Shown here: piece after piece, positions 42,480 to 55,008 of the stretch | How the letters are laid out: every line of letters begins with the position of its first letter | Numbering within the stretch: position 1 is the first letter of the stretch | Assembly: GCF_047511655.1 (NCBI RefSeq) | Contig: NC_133389.1 | Span: 29,177,501 to 29,241,500, forward strand | Reading direction: 5' to 3' | DNA length: 64,000 bases | Origin: Castor canadensis | Taxonomy: Eukaryota > Chordata > Mammalia > Rodentia > Castoridae | Notes under the pieces: model-generated | What the model was told of the DNA's origin: nothing | Database searches by the model: none | What the model saw: only the letters and a program-made list of their open reading frames with translations | Position numbers and translations under genes: made by a program

Positions 42480-43050
42480 CAGGGCTCGCCCATATTCTTT
42501 GGGGTATTCTACTATGGGGCCTCAGTAAACCCATCAAAAGTTGAAAATACCATAAATCAAAAATGCATTTAAGGCTGGGCACTGGTGGCTCATGCTTGTA
42601 ATCCTAGCTACTCAGGAGGCAGAGATCAGGAGGATCACAGTCCAAAGCCAGCCATAGGCAAATAGTTTGTGAGACCCTATCTTGAAAAAACCTTTCACTA
42701 AAAAGGGCTAGTGGAGTGGCTCAAGTGGTAAGAGTGCCTTCCTAGCAAGCGTGAGGCCCTGAGGTTAAAAAAAAAAAAAAAAAAAAGATGAATTTAATAT
42801 ACCTAACCTACTGAATACCATAGTTTAGCAACACAGTACACACAGTGTAACTCTCTTGTTTACACTCATAATCTGATGGCTGACAGGAGGCTGCAGCTTG
42901 TTGCTCAGCATTATATATCCTACTGAATGTCACTAGCCTGGGAAGTTTCAAATTTAAAGTATAGTTTCTACTGAGTGCTTAATTATCTCTTTCACATCAT
43001 CGAAAAGTCAAGAAATTATAAATTGAACCATCATAATTTGGGGGTCATAC
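42480..43050. mobile_element. Second Tigger/pogo-type element, split by a SINE
   Basis: GTAAACCCATCAAAAGTTGA and AAAATGCATTTAA before the SINE; TTAATATACCTAACCTACTG, GTTTACACTCATAATCTGAT and GAACCATCATAATTTGGGGG after it. The two halves read as one element. Confidence 0.65.
42570..42787 (+). repeat. B1-ID SINE in the Tigger-type element
   Basis: GGCTGGGCACTGGTGGCTCA to CTAGCAAGCGTGAGGCCCTG, then a long A-run. The ID half lacks its usual last 15 bases. Confidence 0.88.
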
Positions 43051-43269
43051 GGGGTTGTAGTTTATTGATTGATTCCCTTTCACTAGCAACGTAGTAAGAA
43101 TTCGTTGATCCACACCCTTGTCCGCCCTTTAAATTTTAGACATTCTGGTTAGTTTGTAGTGGTTGATTTCCATTTTCCTAATAAGTAATGATATTAAACC
43201 CCTGTAAAATATGCCATTTGGTGTATTTGGATATCTTACTAAGTGGCTTGCCCAGTCTTTTTGCTTATT

Positions 43270-43478
43270 TTTGGGGAGGGGGAGCAGTAGTGGAGTTTGA
43301 ACTCAGGGCTTTATGCTTGCTAGGCAGGCACTCTTACCACTTGAGCCACTCTGCCAGCCCAGATTTGTGTTGGGCTCTTTGGAGATAGGTCTCACAAACT
43401 ATTTGCCTGGGCTGGCTTCGAACTGTGATCTTCCTGACTCTGCCTCCAAGTAGCATGAGCCACTGGCACTGGGCTTAT
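43270..43478 (-). repeat. B1-ID SINE
   Basis: GGAGTTTGAACTCAGGGCTT to GCATGAGCCACTGGCACTGG. Confidence 0.88.
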
Positions 43479-43849
43479 CTCTCTTTTTCATTTTATTATA
43501 CATCCTGGATCCCAACTCTTGCTGGGTGTGTTTTGCCAGTGTCTTATTTCCTCACACTGTGGTCTATTCAGATTCTTGACTTTTCAATCTCTCCATTGCC
43601 ATTTTCCCATTAGCAGATATCTCCATGGGAAAAGAGGCATTTAGTAATTCAACTTGGGAAGAGGAAGAATGATATGGGGGTAATCTAAGATATATTGTAA
43701 GCACATATGTAAATATCACAATGTATCCTCCTGTACACTAGTATATGCTAATAATAATAATTAAAAAAAAAAAAAAAAGAAACTCAATTTTCCAGAAAGG
43801 AGGCCTTCATTCCAAGTCTTTGTCTCAGGTCCTTGCTGCCTTTGTAGCA

Positions 43850-45310
43850 TGTCATGTGGTCAGGCAGGTGTTTTTTAAATATCATGTTCACTTTAACTTC
43901 TCACAGGAGGATTGATCTCAAAACAGTCTAGTCAGTCATTGAGGGACACAGAAGTACTACAGTCCTCTGGCCTTGTAATTATTCTTCCAGGAACTTCTTG
44001 GCTATTGCTTTATTTAATTTTAGAATTGTCTTTTTAAGTTTTACATAAACACCTTGTTGGAATTTTGTTGGGAAATATATTGAATCTGCAAACTAGGTTG
44101 GAGAAAACTCCATATTGTTTTTGTTTGCTTGACCATGAACATGTAATCTCCACTGATTTAGGTCTTTTATGGTATCTTTCAATAAAGTTTAATAATTTTT
44201 ATTTAAACTTGCAAATATTTTGTTAGGTTTATTTCTAGATATCTTATTTTTATGGCAAATCATAAATGTCTTTTTATAGTATTTTCTAGCTTGGTGGTGG
44301 ATAGAATTATTATTTGTCTGTAACCACCTTGTTATATTCTTAATTATGATAGATTTATGTTGTTTTTGTCTAAGCTCATACTCCTGTGAGTAATGACCTC
44401 TTTGCTTCCTTTTTTCTGATTATCTTTTCTCTTCCTGTCCCCCCCCTTTTTTCTTTTTAATGTGCTAACTGGGATCTAAGTACAGTGTTGAATAGAAGCT
44501 ATGATAAGAGTATCCTGAACTTGTTCTTGATTTTAAAGTGGCTGAATGCTTGTAGCTCCTTGTGGAGAATCTTTTCATGTTAAGAATGAATATAAATTTT
44601 ATTAAAGCTTTTCCTGAATTTTTGCTCTGTAATTTCTTAATATAGTGAGTTAGATTGATTTATTTGTTTCTTTTGTTTTTTGCAGTGCTGGGGTTTGTAC
44701 TCAGGGTCTTACCCTTGCTAGGCAGGTGGCGCTGTACCACTTGAGCCACTTGCCATCCCTTTTTTATGTTGGATATTTTCAAAATAGGGTCTTGGGAACT
44801 ATTTTCCCGGGCTGCCTTTGAATCGAGATCCTTCTGATCTAGGATTACAGGCATGAGCCACTAGCACCCAGCTAGATTGGTTGATTTTCTAATACTTAAA
44901 CTAACCTTGTGTTCCAGGTATAAATTCAATCTTGATCTGCCTGTCCCTTTTTTCATTACTTGACTTTATTTGAAGATTTTTAATTTAGGATTTTTGATAA
45001 TGGCCTATAATTTTTAAAATATGCCTTTTTTTCTAGAAGAGTTTATATGACAGTAGAATGATCTGTGAAATGTTTGATAGTACTTGTAAAATTGTTACTG
45101 GGGTTTTCTTTGAGGGACACTGTTAACTGATGCAGTTGCTTTGGTTATAGGAGTTTTCATATTTTCCATTTTCTTTAGAAATTTGCTCATTTCCTCTACA
45201 TTCTTGAATTTATGGCATTAAATACTATGTAGTACTTCTAAATATAGCCCCTTTGTCTTTTTTAAAGCACCTTTTTCTTGATTATTTTAGAAGTTTGCCA
45301 ATTTTTAAGA
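43850..45310 (-). mobile_element. L1 ORF2-region fragment
   Basis: Antisense ORF2 text: ATTTAGGTCTTTTATGGTAT, GGTTTATTTCTAGATATCTT, CTTGTTCTTGATTTTAAAG and GTGTTCCAGGTATAAATTCA, from the reverse-transcriptase region and downstream. Many stops make it non-functional. A SINE lies at 44665-44880. Confidence 0.72.
44665..44880 (-). repeat. B1-ID SINE in L1
   Basis: GCAGTGCTGGGGTTTGTACT to ATGAGCCACTAGCACCCAGC. Confidence 0.87.
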
Positions 45311-45911
45311 CTTAAGTAGATTAATTTTCGACTTCATAAGATACTGACATTGGCACAACGTACCATTTTTATCACATAAGGATCCCTCATACTATCATTT
45401 TGTAGCCACGTCCAGTTCCCTCCCACCCACTACTCCCCAACCCCTAACCTCTGAGATCCACTAATCTGTTCTTTATATCTGTGATTTTTGTTTTTTTCAA
45501 CACTGTTACATAAATTAGATCATATAGTATGTAGCTTTTTTTTTTCAGGAGTGCAATTGTTGGGTATTATGGTTATTATATGTATAGTTTTTTAAAGAAC
45601 TTGCTAAACTGTTTTCCAGAGTTGCTGTACCATTTTACAATCCTACCAACAATGTATGGAGTGATCCAGTTTCTCTGCATCCTTGCCAGCATTTGGTGTT
45701 AACACTTTTTCATTTTAGTCATTCTGGTAGGTATCTAGTGATATCTCAGTGAGGTTTTAATTTACGTTTCCCTGATGGCTAATGATATTAAACATATTTT
45801 CATGTGCTTATTTGCCATCTGTATATTCCCATTGATAAAATGTCTCTGAATGTCTTTTGTCCTCTTTCTAATTGGATTATTTTTTCTGTTGAGTTTTAAG
45901 AATTCTAAATA

Positions 45912-46005
45912 TGAGGATGGTGGAGTGGCTCAAGTGGTAGAGCACCTGCCCAGCAAGCATGAGGCCCTGAGTTCAAATCCCAGTACCATCCCTCAAAAAA
46001 ACCTA
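45912..46005 (+). repeat. ID-like SINE in L1
   Basis: GATGGTGGAGTGGCTCAAGT to GTTCAAATCCCAGTACCATC; close to the consensus, so relatively young. Confidence 0.9.
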
Positions 46006-47219
46006 TTAAAAAATTCTATATATATTTTAGATAACAGTACTTTGTCAGCTGTGTGGTTTGCAATTTTATTTGATCCTTTTGACTGCCTTTTCATTCTTTT
46101 AAAGGGGTCTTTATGGAGCACAAGTTTTAATTTTGGTGAAGTCCAATATATCATTTTTCTTTTATAAATCTTGCTTTTGGTGTCAGACGTAATAAAGATG
46201 AACCCTTTGTGAAGGCCTAGATACTGAAGGTTTTCCTCTTTTTTTTTTTTTTTTTAACTGTTCTGTGGTCTCATTTTTACATTAGTCTGTATTGCATTTG
46301 TGGTTAACTTTTGTAGAATGTGTCAAGCATAGATGAAAATTCATTTTTAAGTCTGTGGATGTCCAGTTGCTCCAGCACCATTGACTACCAAAAGTTGACT
46401 TGGTTTGAGCCACATGACAGCCTCTAGTTCCTTTGTCTTTCTGTATAAATTTTAGAACAATTTCACCTGTATAGGTATTGCATTAAACCTCTATGTCAGT
46501 TTGGGTAAATTGATATCTTTATTATGTTAAGTTTTCCAATCCATGAAGAAACCCTTTGTTTAGATCTTAGATTTCTTTCTCCAGTGTTCTGTAGTTTTTA
46601 TCATGCAAGTTCTGAACATGTCTGTTTGATTTTTACATACGTACTTATTTAAATTTTCTTTGGAGTAGTTATGAATGGGGTTGTGTTTTTAACTTGTTTC
46701 TACACATGTTCATTGTTAGTTTAGAAAGATGTGATGTGATTGGTTTTTGTGTGTTGGTTTTGTATCCTTTGACCTTGCAGGACTCGTTTATTGATTCTAA
46801 GAGTTGTTTCATAGATTTGTTGGGTTTTCTATGTCGACAGTCATGCTATTCATCGTCATATAGTTTAATTTGTTTTTCTTTTCAACTTGTTAAACCTTTT
46901 AGCACTATGTTGAATGAGTGGCTAGAATAGGCATCCTTGCCTTATTCCTGATATTGGGAAAGGATTCACTTCACCATTAGGTAAAAAGCTCTAGCTTTTT
47001 TGGTGGATGTTTATCAAATTAAAGATTTGATGATTTTAAAAAGTCATAGTTGGGTATTGAATTTGTCAGATACGTTTCTGCATTAATTGATTTGATTGTA
47101 CAACTTTTCTTTTTAAGCTGTTAACTTAGTGTGCTATGTTATTTCAAAACATTGAACTCAGCCCTGAAATCTAACTATAAACCACTTGATCATGGAGCAT
47201 AATTCTATTTATTTATGTG

Positions 47220-47425
47220 TGAATATATTTTTGTGAGATGGGATTTGAACTCACGGCTTTGTATTTGCACTACCATTTCAGTCACACCTCTAGTCCATTT
47301 TGTTTATTTTGGAGATGGGATCTCTCAGACTGTTTGCCCAGGCTGCCTTCAAACTGTGAGTCTCCTGATCTCAGCCTCCCAAGTAGCTAGGATTATAGGT
47401 GTGAGCCACTGGTGCCTGGCAATTC
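47220..47425 (-). repeat. B1-ID SINE in L1
   Basis: GGGATTTGAACTCACGGCTT to GTGAGCCACTGGTGCCTGGC. Confidence 0.85.
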
Positions 47426-47574
47426 TTTTTATATACTGTTGAATTTTATTTACTAATATTTTTGCTAAGGAATTTAATGACCATATTCATGAGGGAATAT
47501 TGGTTTCTAGTTTTATTTCTACTTTGTCCTGTTTTGGTATTAGGGTAATACTAGATGAATAAAATGAATTGTGG

Positions 47575-47700
47575 GCTAGGCATGGTGGGGCACATCTGTA
47601 ATCTCAGTATTTGGGAGTCTGAAGCAAGAGGATTGTGAGTTTAAAACTAGCATGGGCTATATATTAAGACCCTGTCTCAAAAAAAAACAAAAAACAAATA
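47575..47700 (+). repeat. B1-like SINE in L1
   Basis: TAGGCATGGTGGGGCACATC to GACCCTGTCTCAAAAAAAAA. Confidence 0.82.
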
Positions 47701-47964
47701 TAATGAATTTGGAAGTATTTGCCTATTTCTGGAAGGAATTATATAAAATTGTTGCTAATTCTTTTCTTTTATCCAGTTCTCCAGTAAAACCACATGGGCT
47801 TGAGAACTGTTTTAAAATTATGAATTAAATTTCCTTACTTAGAGGTTAGAACAGTCCTTAAGTTCCTTATTTTATACCAAGTAGATTTTGGTAGTTTGTG
47901 TGTTTTTCAGGGAATTAATCCACTTCATTAAACTTTGCCAGATTTATGTTTGCATTCCTGTTTT

Positions 47965-48440
47965 CCTTTTTTCTGTGGTGCTGGGTTTGAACTCAGGGCC
48001 TACGTCTTGAGCCATTCCATCAGCCCTTTTTGTGAAGGGTTTTTTCGAGATAGGGTCTTGTGAACTGTTTGCCCTGGCTGGCTTCCTACCATGATCCTCC
48101 TGATCTCTGCCTCTTGAGTAGCTAGGATTACAGGTGTGAGCCACTGGTGCCCAGCATCTGTATTATCTTTTTGATGTCTGAAATTTCTGTAGTGATTTCC
48201 TTAATCTTGTTCTTTTATTTGAGATAGGGTCTTGCTTGCTGTGTAGCTTGGGCTGGTCTAAAACTTGAGATCCTCATGCCTCAGCCTCCTGAATGCTAAG
48301 ATTATAGGTACCTGGCATTAAGTATGCTAGTAATACCAATTTCTCCTGATTTGCTTTCATTTTTTTGTGTTCTGATATTGGGGATGGAACCCAGGGCCTC
48401 ACATATGAGGCAAGCATGAACTCCACGCCAGGCCTTATTG
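47965..48440 (-). repeat. B1-ID, B1 and ID SINEs
   Basis: Composite 47970-48157 (GTGCTGGGTTTGAACTCAGG), B1 48215-48320 (GAGATAGGGTCTTGCTTGCT) and ID 48370-48440 (TTGGGGATGGAACCCAGGGC). Confidence 0.83.
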
Positions 48441-48724
48441 GATTCATTTTTTGTGCTTTGTCATGTTTCTTCCACTTTACTAGTTGTAAAATCATGTGTT
48501 TTTGCTTTTTTATAGATTCTTGAAATTATGATGTTAGTCTTTTGCTTTCTCACCTGCAGGACTGCTTACCACACTACCAGTTTACATGCCATTGTTGTAT
48601 TTTCATTCTGTCTTTTCGTCACTTCACAAACTTGATTTATTTTATACAATAAATATGTATTAAAACTAAACCCTTCTTTACCCCCAGGTTTGTCATTTTC
48701 TTTGCTCATTACTCTGTTCTTTGT

Positions 48725-49000
48725 TTTTGGTGGTACTGGGGTTCAAACCCAGGGCCTTGTGCATTCTAGGCAAACAGTCTACCGCTGAACTACACTACCA
48801 GTCTCCTTATTCTGCTGTTTTATTATTATTATTTTTTTTTTGCAGTACTGGGGTTTGAACTCAGGACCTTCATATTGAGCTACTCTGCCAGCCCTTGTGA
48901 TGTGTTTTTTGAGATAGGGTCTCAAGGAACTATATGCCTGGGGCTGGATTCAAACTGTGATCCTCCTGATCTCTGCCTCCTGAGTAGCTAGGATTATGCA
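48725..49000 (-). repeat. ID-like and B1-ID SINEs
   Basis: ID 48728-48805 (GGTACTGGGGTTCAAACCCA) and composite 48840-48996 (GCAGTACTGGGGTTTGAACT). Confidence 0.85.
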
Positions 49001-49509
49001 AAAAATTTTTAACGTATAGAAAATTCAACAAATTTTGTTGGTTTAATGCTGTTCTGATTTTTCACTGGATTCTCGATAAATTTTCCAGTTTAAATGTCAC
49101 ATCATTTGTAAGTGGTAAATGTTACTTTGAAAGCTTTTTATTGCTTTGTTGTAATCTAGAATCTTTGGAATAATGACAAAACATAATACACATTTTATAG
49201 ATCTTCAATTTATGCCCTAATGTTTCACCTTTAATAGGATATTTGCTGTCAGTTTCTGATATGTACTGTTTATCATGCTGACCAAGTTTCCTTGTATACC
49301 TATTTGTTGACAGTTTTTTTTAAATTACAAATGAATAGTTTTAGCAGATGCTTTCTAGCGTTTGTCTAATCGTGTGACTTTCATTCTTGAACCAGCCAAT
49401 CTTTTTGTGTCTCCGTTTTGGAGTTTTCAGAATAATGATGAGTTATTTTCCTCATGTCCTCCAAAGAGTTTTCTAAAGTGTCATTCTGAACTTTGTAGTT
49501 TTTGGCTAT

Positions 49510-49835
49510 ATTGGTTTTTTGAACTCAGGGCCTGGTACTTGCTAGGCAAGGCACTCTCATCACTTGTTTCCAGCCTTTTTATTAGTAACTTTTTAGGTAG
49601 GGCCTTGCACTTTTTGTCCAGGGCCAGCCTCAGACTGATTCTCTCTCTTATCCTCACATAGTTGAGAATACAGATGCAAATCACCATGCCCAGTGTGTTT
49701 GTTGACGTCGGAGTCTTACTACTTATTATAACTATTATTATTTTGCCCCAGCTGGCTTCTAATCTCCATCCTCCTGATCTCTGCCTTCCAAGTAGCTGGG
49801 ATTACAGGCATGTACTACTTTGTCTGGCATGAACA
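49510..49835 (-). repeat. B1-ID SINE and a B1-part SINE
   Basis: 49515-49695 (TTTGAACTCAGGGCCTGGTA) and 49742-49830 (AAGTAGCTGGGATTACAGGC). Confidence 0.8.
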
Positions 49836-50204
49836 AATTTTATTACATATTTAGTGTTTCAATCCAATGTAGCCATTGTCCCTTCCTCCTGAAGTCTGAA
49901 TAGCAATAATTTGCTTACTTTAAAAATGTTTGTGTTTTTGTTTTAATGTTTTTCCCTGTTTTTTAACATGCTTTTGATTCTCTGACTTGTATTCTCTTGG
50001 ACACTGTCAGAATTAGTTCTGTCTTCTCCTTGGAGCCTTAGTAGGATTTAGAAATTATTCACTAAACTATCTTGTTTATGTAGGTATTGTTGGATGGATA
50101 GGTCAAAAATAATACTAGCTCTTCTTGAATCAAATGTAATAACTCACATTTTTCTAGGAAATCACTCATCTGTGTCTTTAATTAGGTCGTAATTACATGT
50201 GCTT

Positions 50205-50500
50205 TGTTTGCTTTTGAGAGAGAGGGTCTTCCTAGGCAGCCCAGTTAGTTTAAGGCTGCCCTTGAACTTCTGTATAGCCCAGGCTGGCCTCACACTAGAG
50301 ATCCTCCTGCCTCAGCTCCCAAGTGCTGCCTGTGCTGCCATGCCCAGCTGCATGTGCTGTTCTCTTAAAGAAATTGCTTTAGTATTTGTGATTCTGTTTC
50401 CTTTCTTTTTTGAAACAGGGTCTTGTCACATAGTTCAGGCTGTCCTGGAACTCGCTTTGTAGTTCAAGCTATACTTGAACATACCATCCACCTGCTTTAG
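50205..50500 (-). repeat. Two B1-like units
   Basis: 50215-50352 (AGCCCAGGCTGGCCTCACAC) and 50408-50500 (TTTGAAACAGGGTCTTGTCA). Confidence 0.75.
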
Positions 50501-50564
50501 CCTACTTCCTCTTCCCCTTCCATCTTCTCTCCCTCCTCTCTTTCTCTCTCCCCACTCTCTCTGT

Positions 50565-51425
50565 TTATTTTGGTGGTACTAGGGTTTTGAACTCAGAACT
50601 TCATGCTTGCTCAACAGGCACTCTACCAATTGTACCACTCTACCAGCTCTGTTTTGTGTTGTGTATTTTTGAGGTAGAGTCTCAAGACTGTTTGCCCCCT
50701 GCTGGCTTCGAACCATTATCCTCCTGATCTCAGCCTCCTGAGTAGCTAGGATTATAGGTGTGAGCCATGGGCACCTGGCTCCTTTCTCATTGTTAAGACT
50801 GTGCATTTGTTACTTTCCTTTTTTGGGGTCTGACTTTGAAGACTAAAGTTTGCTTTCTGCTCAGTCCTTTTTGATTTATCCTTTAAATCTCCCTGCCTTT
50901 TTGTTTTTTTTTTTTTTCATGCTGGCAATTGAACCCAGGGCCTTGTGCATGCTAGGCAGACACTCTATCATTTTTTATTTTGATTTTTGAGACAGGGTCT
51001 CCCTACTACTTTTACCTTGGCTGCCTTGAACTTGAGATTCTCCTGTCTCTGACTCCTGAGTAGATGGGACTATAGGCTCTGGCCACCAAACCTGGCTTTA
51101 TTTATTTATTTATTTTTTGTGGTACTGGGTTTCAAACTCCGTCCTCAACACTTGCTCAGCAGTCACTCTACTGCTTGAGCTCACTCTGTGAGCTGAGCTG
51201 TGTTTGTTATTTTTGAGGTAGGGTCTTACCCTTTGTGTCTGTGCTGGCCTGGACTGAAATCTTCTATTTGTGCTTCCTCTCATGGCTGGGACAGCAAGTA
51301 TATACCACAGCACTCAGCCATTGTTGTGATGGGGGGTCTCGTGAACTATTTGCCTTGGTTGTGATCTTCTGGGTCTCTGCTTCCCAAAAAGCTAGGATTA
51401 CAGACTTGAACCACAGTGCCCAGAG
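50565..51425 (-). repeat. Run of minus-strand B1-ID SINEs
   Basis: 50570-50782 (GGTGGTACTAGGGTTTTGAA), 50915-51098 (GGCAATTGAACCCAGGGCCT) and 51115-51425 (GTGGTACTGGGTTTCAAACT, ending ACTTGAACCACAGTGCCCAG; two overlapping B1 parts). Confidence 0.8.
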
Positions 51426-51429
51426 AGTT

Positions 51430-52095
51430 TAAATCTTTATTGTATAATAATAGGAACATTTATGGAGATGTTCTCCAAAACTTTGGCTTGTTTTATAGAT
51501 TTTGAGATGTATGTTCTTATTGTTTAATAGTTGAGTTTGTTTTGATTCTTGCCACCTGGGAATTATTGTAAGGAAGAGATTCATTTATGGTAACTTAAGT
51601 AAAAAGGGACTTAATTAGAGGGAAGAAATGATTTTGCCAGGAATATAAATCAGAAATGGGGGGCCTCACGTGATCTCTGAAATGGGTAGTAGTTAGGAAT
51701 TAGGGCATCTTTTTGCCTTGCCCATCGTTTTCTTCTATGGCATTAGCATCACCATTCTTTACACATGTTGATTATGTTGATCTTGTGGATTTCCTTTATT
51801 CCTGTTTTGGAAATAAAGACATAGGTTATTTTAATATAACGGAATAGAAGGTATTAATAATATCATTTGTCAGTTTCCTCAGTAGCCCCCTTCCCTGTCC
51901 CATATTATTTATCATGGCAGATGGAGATCTGCAAACTTTGCATTGATTGCTTTTTTTTTTTTTGGTAGGAAAGTTTATTTAGTGAAAGAATGAAAGCTCC
52001 TGTGGGAAGGGCTGCATTGATTTCTAACCTATTAGAGCATCCCCAAATTTTAGGCTGTTTTTTGTTATATCCATCTCATGTTTAAGAATTGAAGA
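51430..52095. other. Non-genic stretch, nothing recognised
   Basis: AT-rich intronic DNA with a T-run at 51951-51964; no exon or named repeat supported. Confidence 0.35.
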
Positions 52096-52099
52096 CAAG

Positions 52100-52312
52100 G
52101 CCAGGCTCCAGTGGCTCAAGCCTGTAATCCTAGCTACTTGAGAGGCAGAGATCTGGAGGATTGCAGTTTGAAGCCTACCTGGGCAAATAGTTGTGAAACC
52201 CTGTCTGAAAAATACCCTATACAAAATAGGGCTGGCAGAGTGGCTCAAGTGATAGAACTCCTGCCTAGCAAATGTGAGGCCATGAGTTCAAGCTCCAGTC
52301 CCACCAAAAAAA
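52100..52312 (+). repeat. B1-ID SINE
   Basis: GGCCAGGCTCCAGTGGCTCA to AGCTCCAGTCCCACCAAAAA. Confidence 0.88.
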
Positions 52313-52574
52313 GGATTGAAGTCTCAAAGAAATGTTTTATTCATTGGTGATTATGTGTACCTATCCTTTTCCTGTTTAATTAGGTGTTTTCTAAGTGTAC
52401 CTTCAGCTTTCCTTTCATATATGTAATTTCATTTACATAATGTTACGACTTTAAATTTTTTGAAATTTTTTTTTATCTAAATGTGATAAAGAAACAATGT
52501 TGAGTTAAAGTCCTGGTCTTAATTTATTAGCCTTTCTTTCTAGAATTCAGATTGTTCCGTATCTTTTCATTATT

Positions 52575-53105
52575 TTTTTTTTGTGTGTGTATGGAGCTGG
52601 AAATAGAACCTGGGGCCATGCGTGTGCTAGGCAAGTGAGCTACCACTGAGCTACATCCTCAGCCTATGTATCTTTAAAAAAACAATCATGCTGACATATT
52701 TCTCTTCTCTGTAGAGAAATTCCTGTTTGTAGAGCAAATAGCAGTTGTAACTGAAGTATTGAAAGGCAGATTTGGGGAGGCACCGGGCACAGTTGGAAAA
52801 AAAATCTTTTTTTGGTGGGGGAGTAGTACTTGGGTGTCAACTCAGAGCCTCTTACTAGCTAGTAGGCACCCTACCACTTAAGCTACTCCGCCAGCCCAAA
52901 AATCTGCTTTTAAGATATTAGACTTAAAACATAAAGATAAAAGCATCAGAGTTTGGTAGAGAAAAATAGTTGAAATCCCTTCTTTTTTATTTATTTATTT
53001 ATTCATTTATTTATTTTGGTGGTACTGGGGTTTGAACTCAAGGCCTCATGCTTGCTAGGCAGGCATTCTACCACTGGGGCCACTCCACCAGCCTGAAATC
53101 CGTTT
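52575..53105 (-). repeat. Three ID-like SINEs
   Basis: 52580-52668 (GGAGCTGGAAATAGAACCTG), 52810-52900 (TACTTGGGTGTCAACTCAGA) and 53015-53095 (GGTGGTACTGGGGTTTGAAC). Confidence 0.82.
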
Positions 53106-53274
53106 TTGACAGTACATACTGCTAACTTTACCCCAGTAAAGGCTCTTCCTGTTTAACTATACTCACTTATTGGGGGAAGGACCTGAAACTTGGTTCAAAA
53201 ACTAAGTTAAAAAAAATAGGTACATCTCTTTGGTACTTTTTATCATACTTTTTGGGATGCAGTTTCTTGTTTGT

Positions 53275-53570
53275 TTTCTGGTGCAAGTGGGATTTGAACT
53301 CAGGACCTTGCCCTTGCTAGCAGATACGCTATCATTTGAGCCACACCTCTAGCAGAAAAATAGCTATCACTTACGAAGAAATGGGATCCAGCAAAGTTGG
53401 TCAGAAAAACATATCCATAGAATTTTACTTTGTAAGATCCTTAGAGATTATGTATGTACTAAATAGAGGAGAGGGTTGTTTTTTTTTTTACCTTTTTTTT
53501 TTTTTGGCAGCACTGGGGTTTGAACTCTGTACCCTTCCTGCTTGAACCACTCACTCACCAGCCTGAGGGT
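53275..53570 (-). repeat. Two ID-like SINEs
   Basis: 53278-53355 (GGGATTTGAACTCAGGACCT) and 53505-53568 (GCAGCACTGGGGTTTGAACT), both truncated. Confidence 0.8.
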
Positions 53571-54394
53571 TGTTGTTTTTAAATAGACACTGATGATCAA
53601 AGGGATGAAATAACTTTCCCAGGGTCCCAGGTTTTGGTGCCAGGGTGACCTCTAGCTACATATTGACTGTCCTCAAATTTTGCACAGGGGCCCATTGACT
53701 CTCAGACCATTGTCTTTGGCAGTACTTTTATCTTTTCAGCATTTTGCAATGCAAAGACTATCCCAGTTCAGAATCCATATGATTGCGCATTCATAGTTCT
53801 AAACCCTTATCTCCATCTTCCCTTTTGTTTGCAATAAGTTACCCTTTTTTCCCTAGAAGATAAGATCTCTAGTCTTTCAAGAAAGGAATTCATATTGCTA
53901 AGGATGTGCCTTACTGATGAGGAAGGGTGGGGAAACTCCAAGCCACAGTAAGAGGAGGGTCTCTGAGGGTAGGTTTCTGAAAAGGCTTTAGTGAACTCCA
54001 GGTCTGCCTTGTTTTTGTGTGTGTCTGTGTGTGTGTTTGCTGCCCTTCCCCCACCCCTCCTTTCTGTATAGGTAAATCTGACCTGGTTTACAAACTGAAT
54101 GAAAATTACAAAGTAACTGGAGGCAGTGAGGCAGCAAGTGGCTGAAAGTATGTATTAGGTTTTGTTGAATCAATAGAAGGTGATATGTAAAGCAGAACTG
54201 TTTATAATCTTTATTTACATCTGAGAGCATGTCAGTAGAGTGGTAAGAAGGTATCTTGATCATGAAGATTTATGGCTATCCATTTCCTTACTTTTCAAAG
54301 GTTTTTTTTTTTTTTTTCATTTGAATACCCAGCTAAGATGATTGCTAAATAGTATGCATGTGTTTTTTTAGCTTTATATATATATATATTTACT

Positions 54395-54535
54395 TCTTTT
54401 GGGACAGGGTCTTGCTTTAAGCTCAGGCTAGCCTTGAACTACTTTGTACACCAGCCTAGTCTAGAATTTATGATCCTCCTGCCTCTGTCTCACAGGCGCA
54501 GGGATTATAGGGGGGGTGACACCATGCCCAGGCCT
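54395..54535 (-). repeat. B1-like SINE
   Basis: GGGACAGGGTCTTGCTTTAA to GACACCATGCCCAGGCC; followed by T-runs. Confidence 0.78.
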
Positions 54536-54892
54536 AGCTTTAATATTTCAAAAAATTTTTAGGTTTTTTTTTTTAATTATTATTATTATGTTGTATGTTT
54601 CTTACTGTTTGAGTTTGGTTAAAAGATTTTGGATCATAATTTAAACTTCATTTTGTAAATTTATTCAGCAGTATCAGACATCATACATGTAACATTGTAA
54701 AAATTAATTTTAAAAATTTTGTTAATTGGTGATTATTTTGTAACAAACATGATGTATATTAGGGCTTAGTTTGGGATAGGAATATTTTCATTTATAGTTA
54801 TAAAGAAAATGTGGGTTTATGTTAGCATAATCCGATAATGAAGTAGTTAATAAAAGCCAATAAACAAGATTACCAAAATTAAGAATAGTATA

Positions 54893-55008
54893 CAAGCCAG
54901 GTATGATCAATCACCCTGTAATCTCAGCACTTGGTAGGCTAAAGCTGGAGAATTGTAAGATTGAGGTCAGTCTGGGCTACATAGTCAAAAAGCCAAAAAA
55001 AAAAAGTA
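54893..55008 (+). repeat. B1-like SINE 0.2 kb before PIAS2 exon 2
   Basis: AGCCAGGTATGATCAATCAC, TGTAATCTCAGCACTTGGTA and GTCTGGGCTACATAGTCAAA. Confidence 0.8.

Larger units (their letters stand above)
45312..48500 (-). mobile_element. Second L1: 3' UTR followed by ORF2 remnant
   Basis: The 3' UTR part runs to about 46230 (CAATTGTTGGGTATTATGGT, CCAACAATGTATGGAGTGAT, GGCTAATGATATTAAACATA). It is followed by antisense ORF2-type sequence (AGTTTTCCAATCCATGAAGA, GGCATCCTTGCCTTATTCCT, CTAATATTTTTGCTAAGG) to about 47950 and scraps beyond. Five or more SINEs interrupt it. Confidence 0.72.

Noticed and set aside
45912-46005. tRNA gene (here and at the many other GTGGCTCAAGTGGTAGAGC sites)
   Set aside because: These are ID-like SINE right arms: A/B boxes are present, but they have A-tails, no intact cloverleaf and dozens of near-identical dispersed copies.
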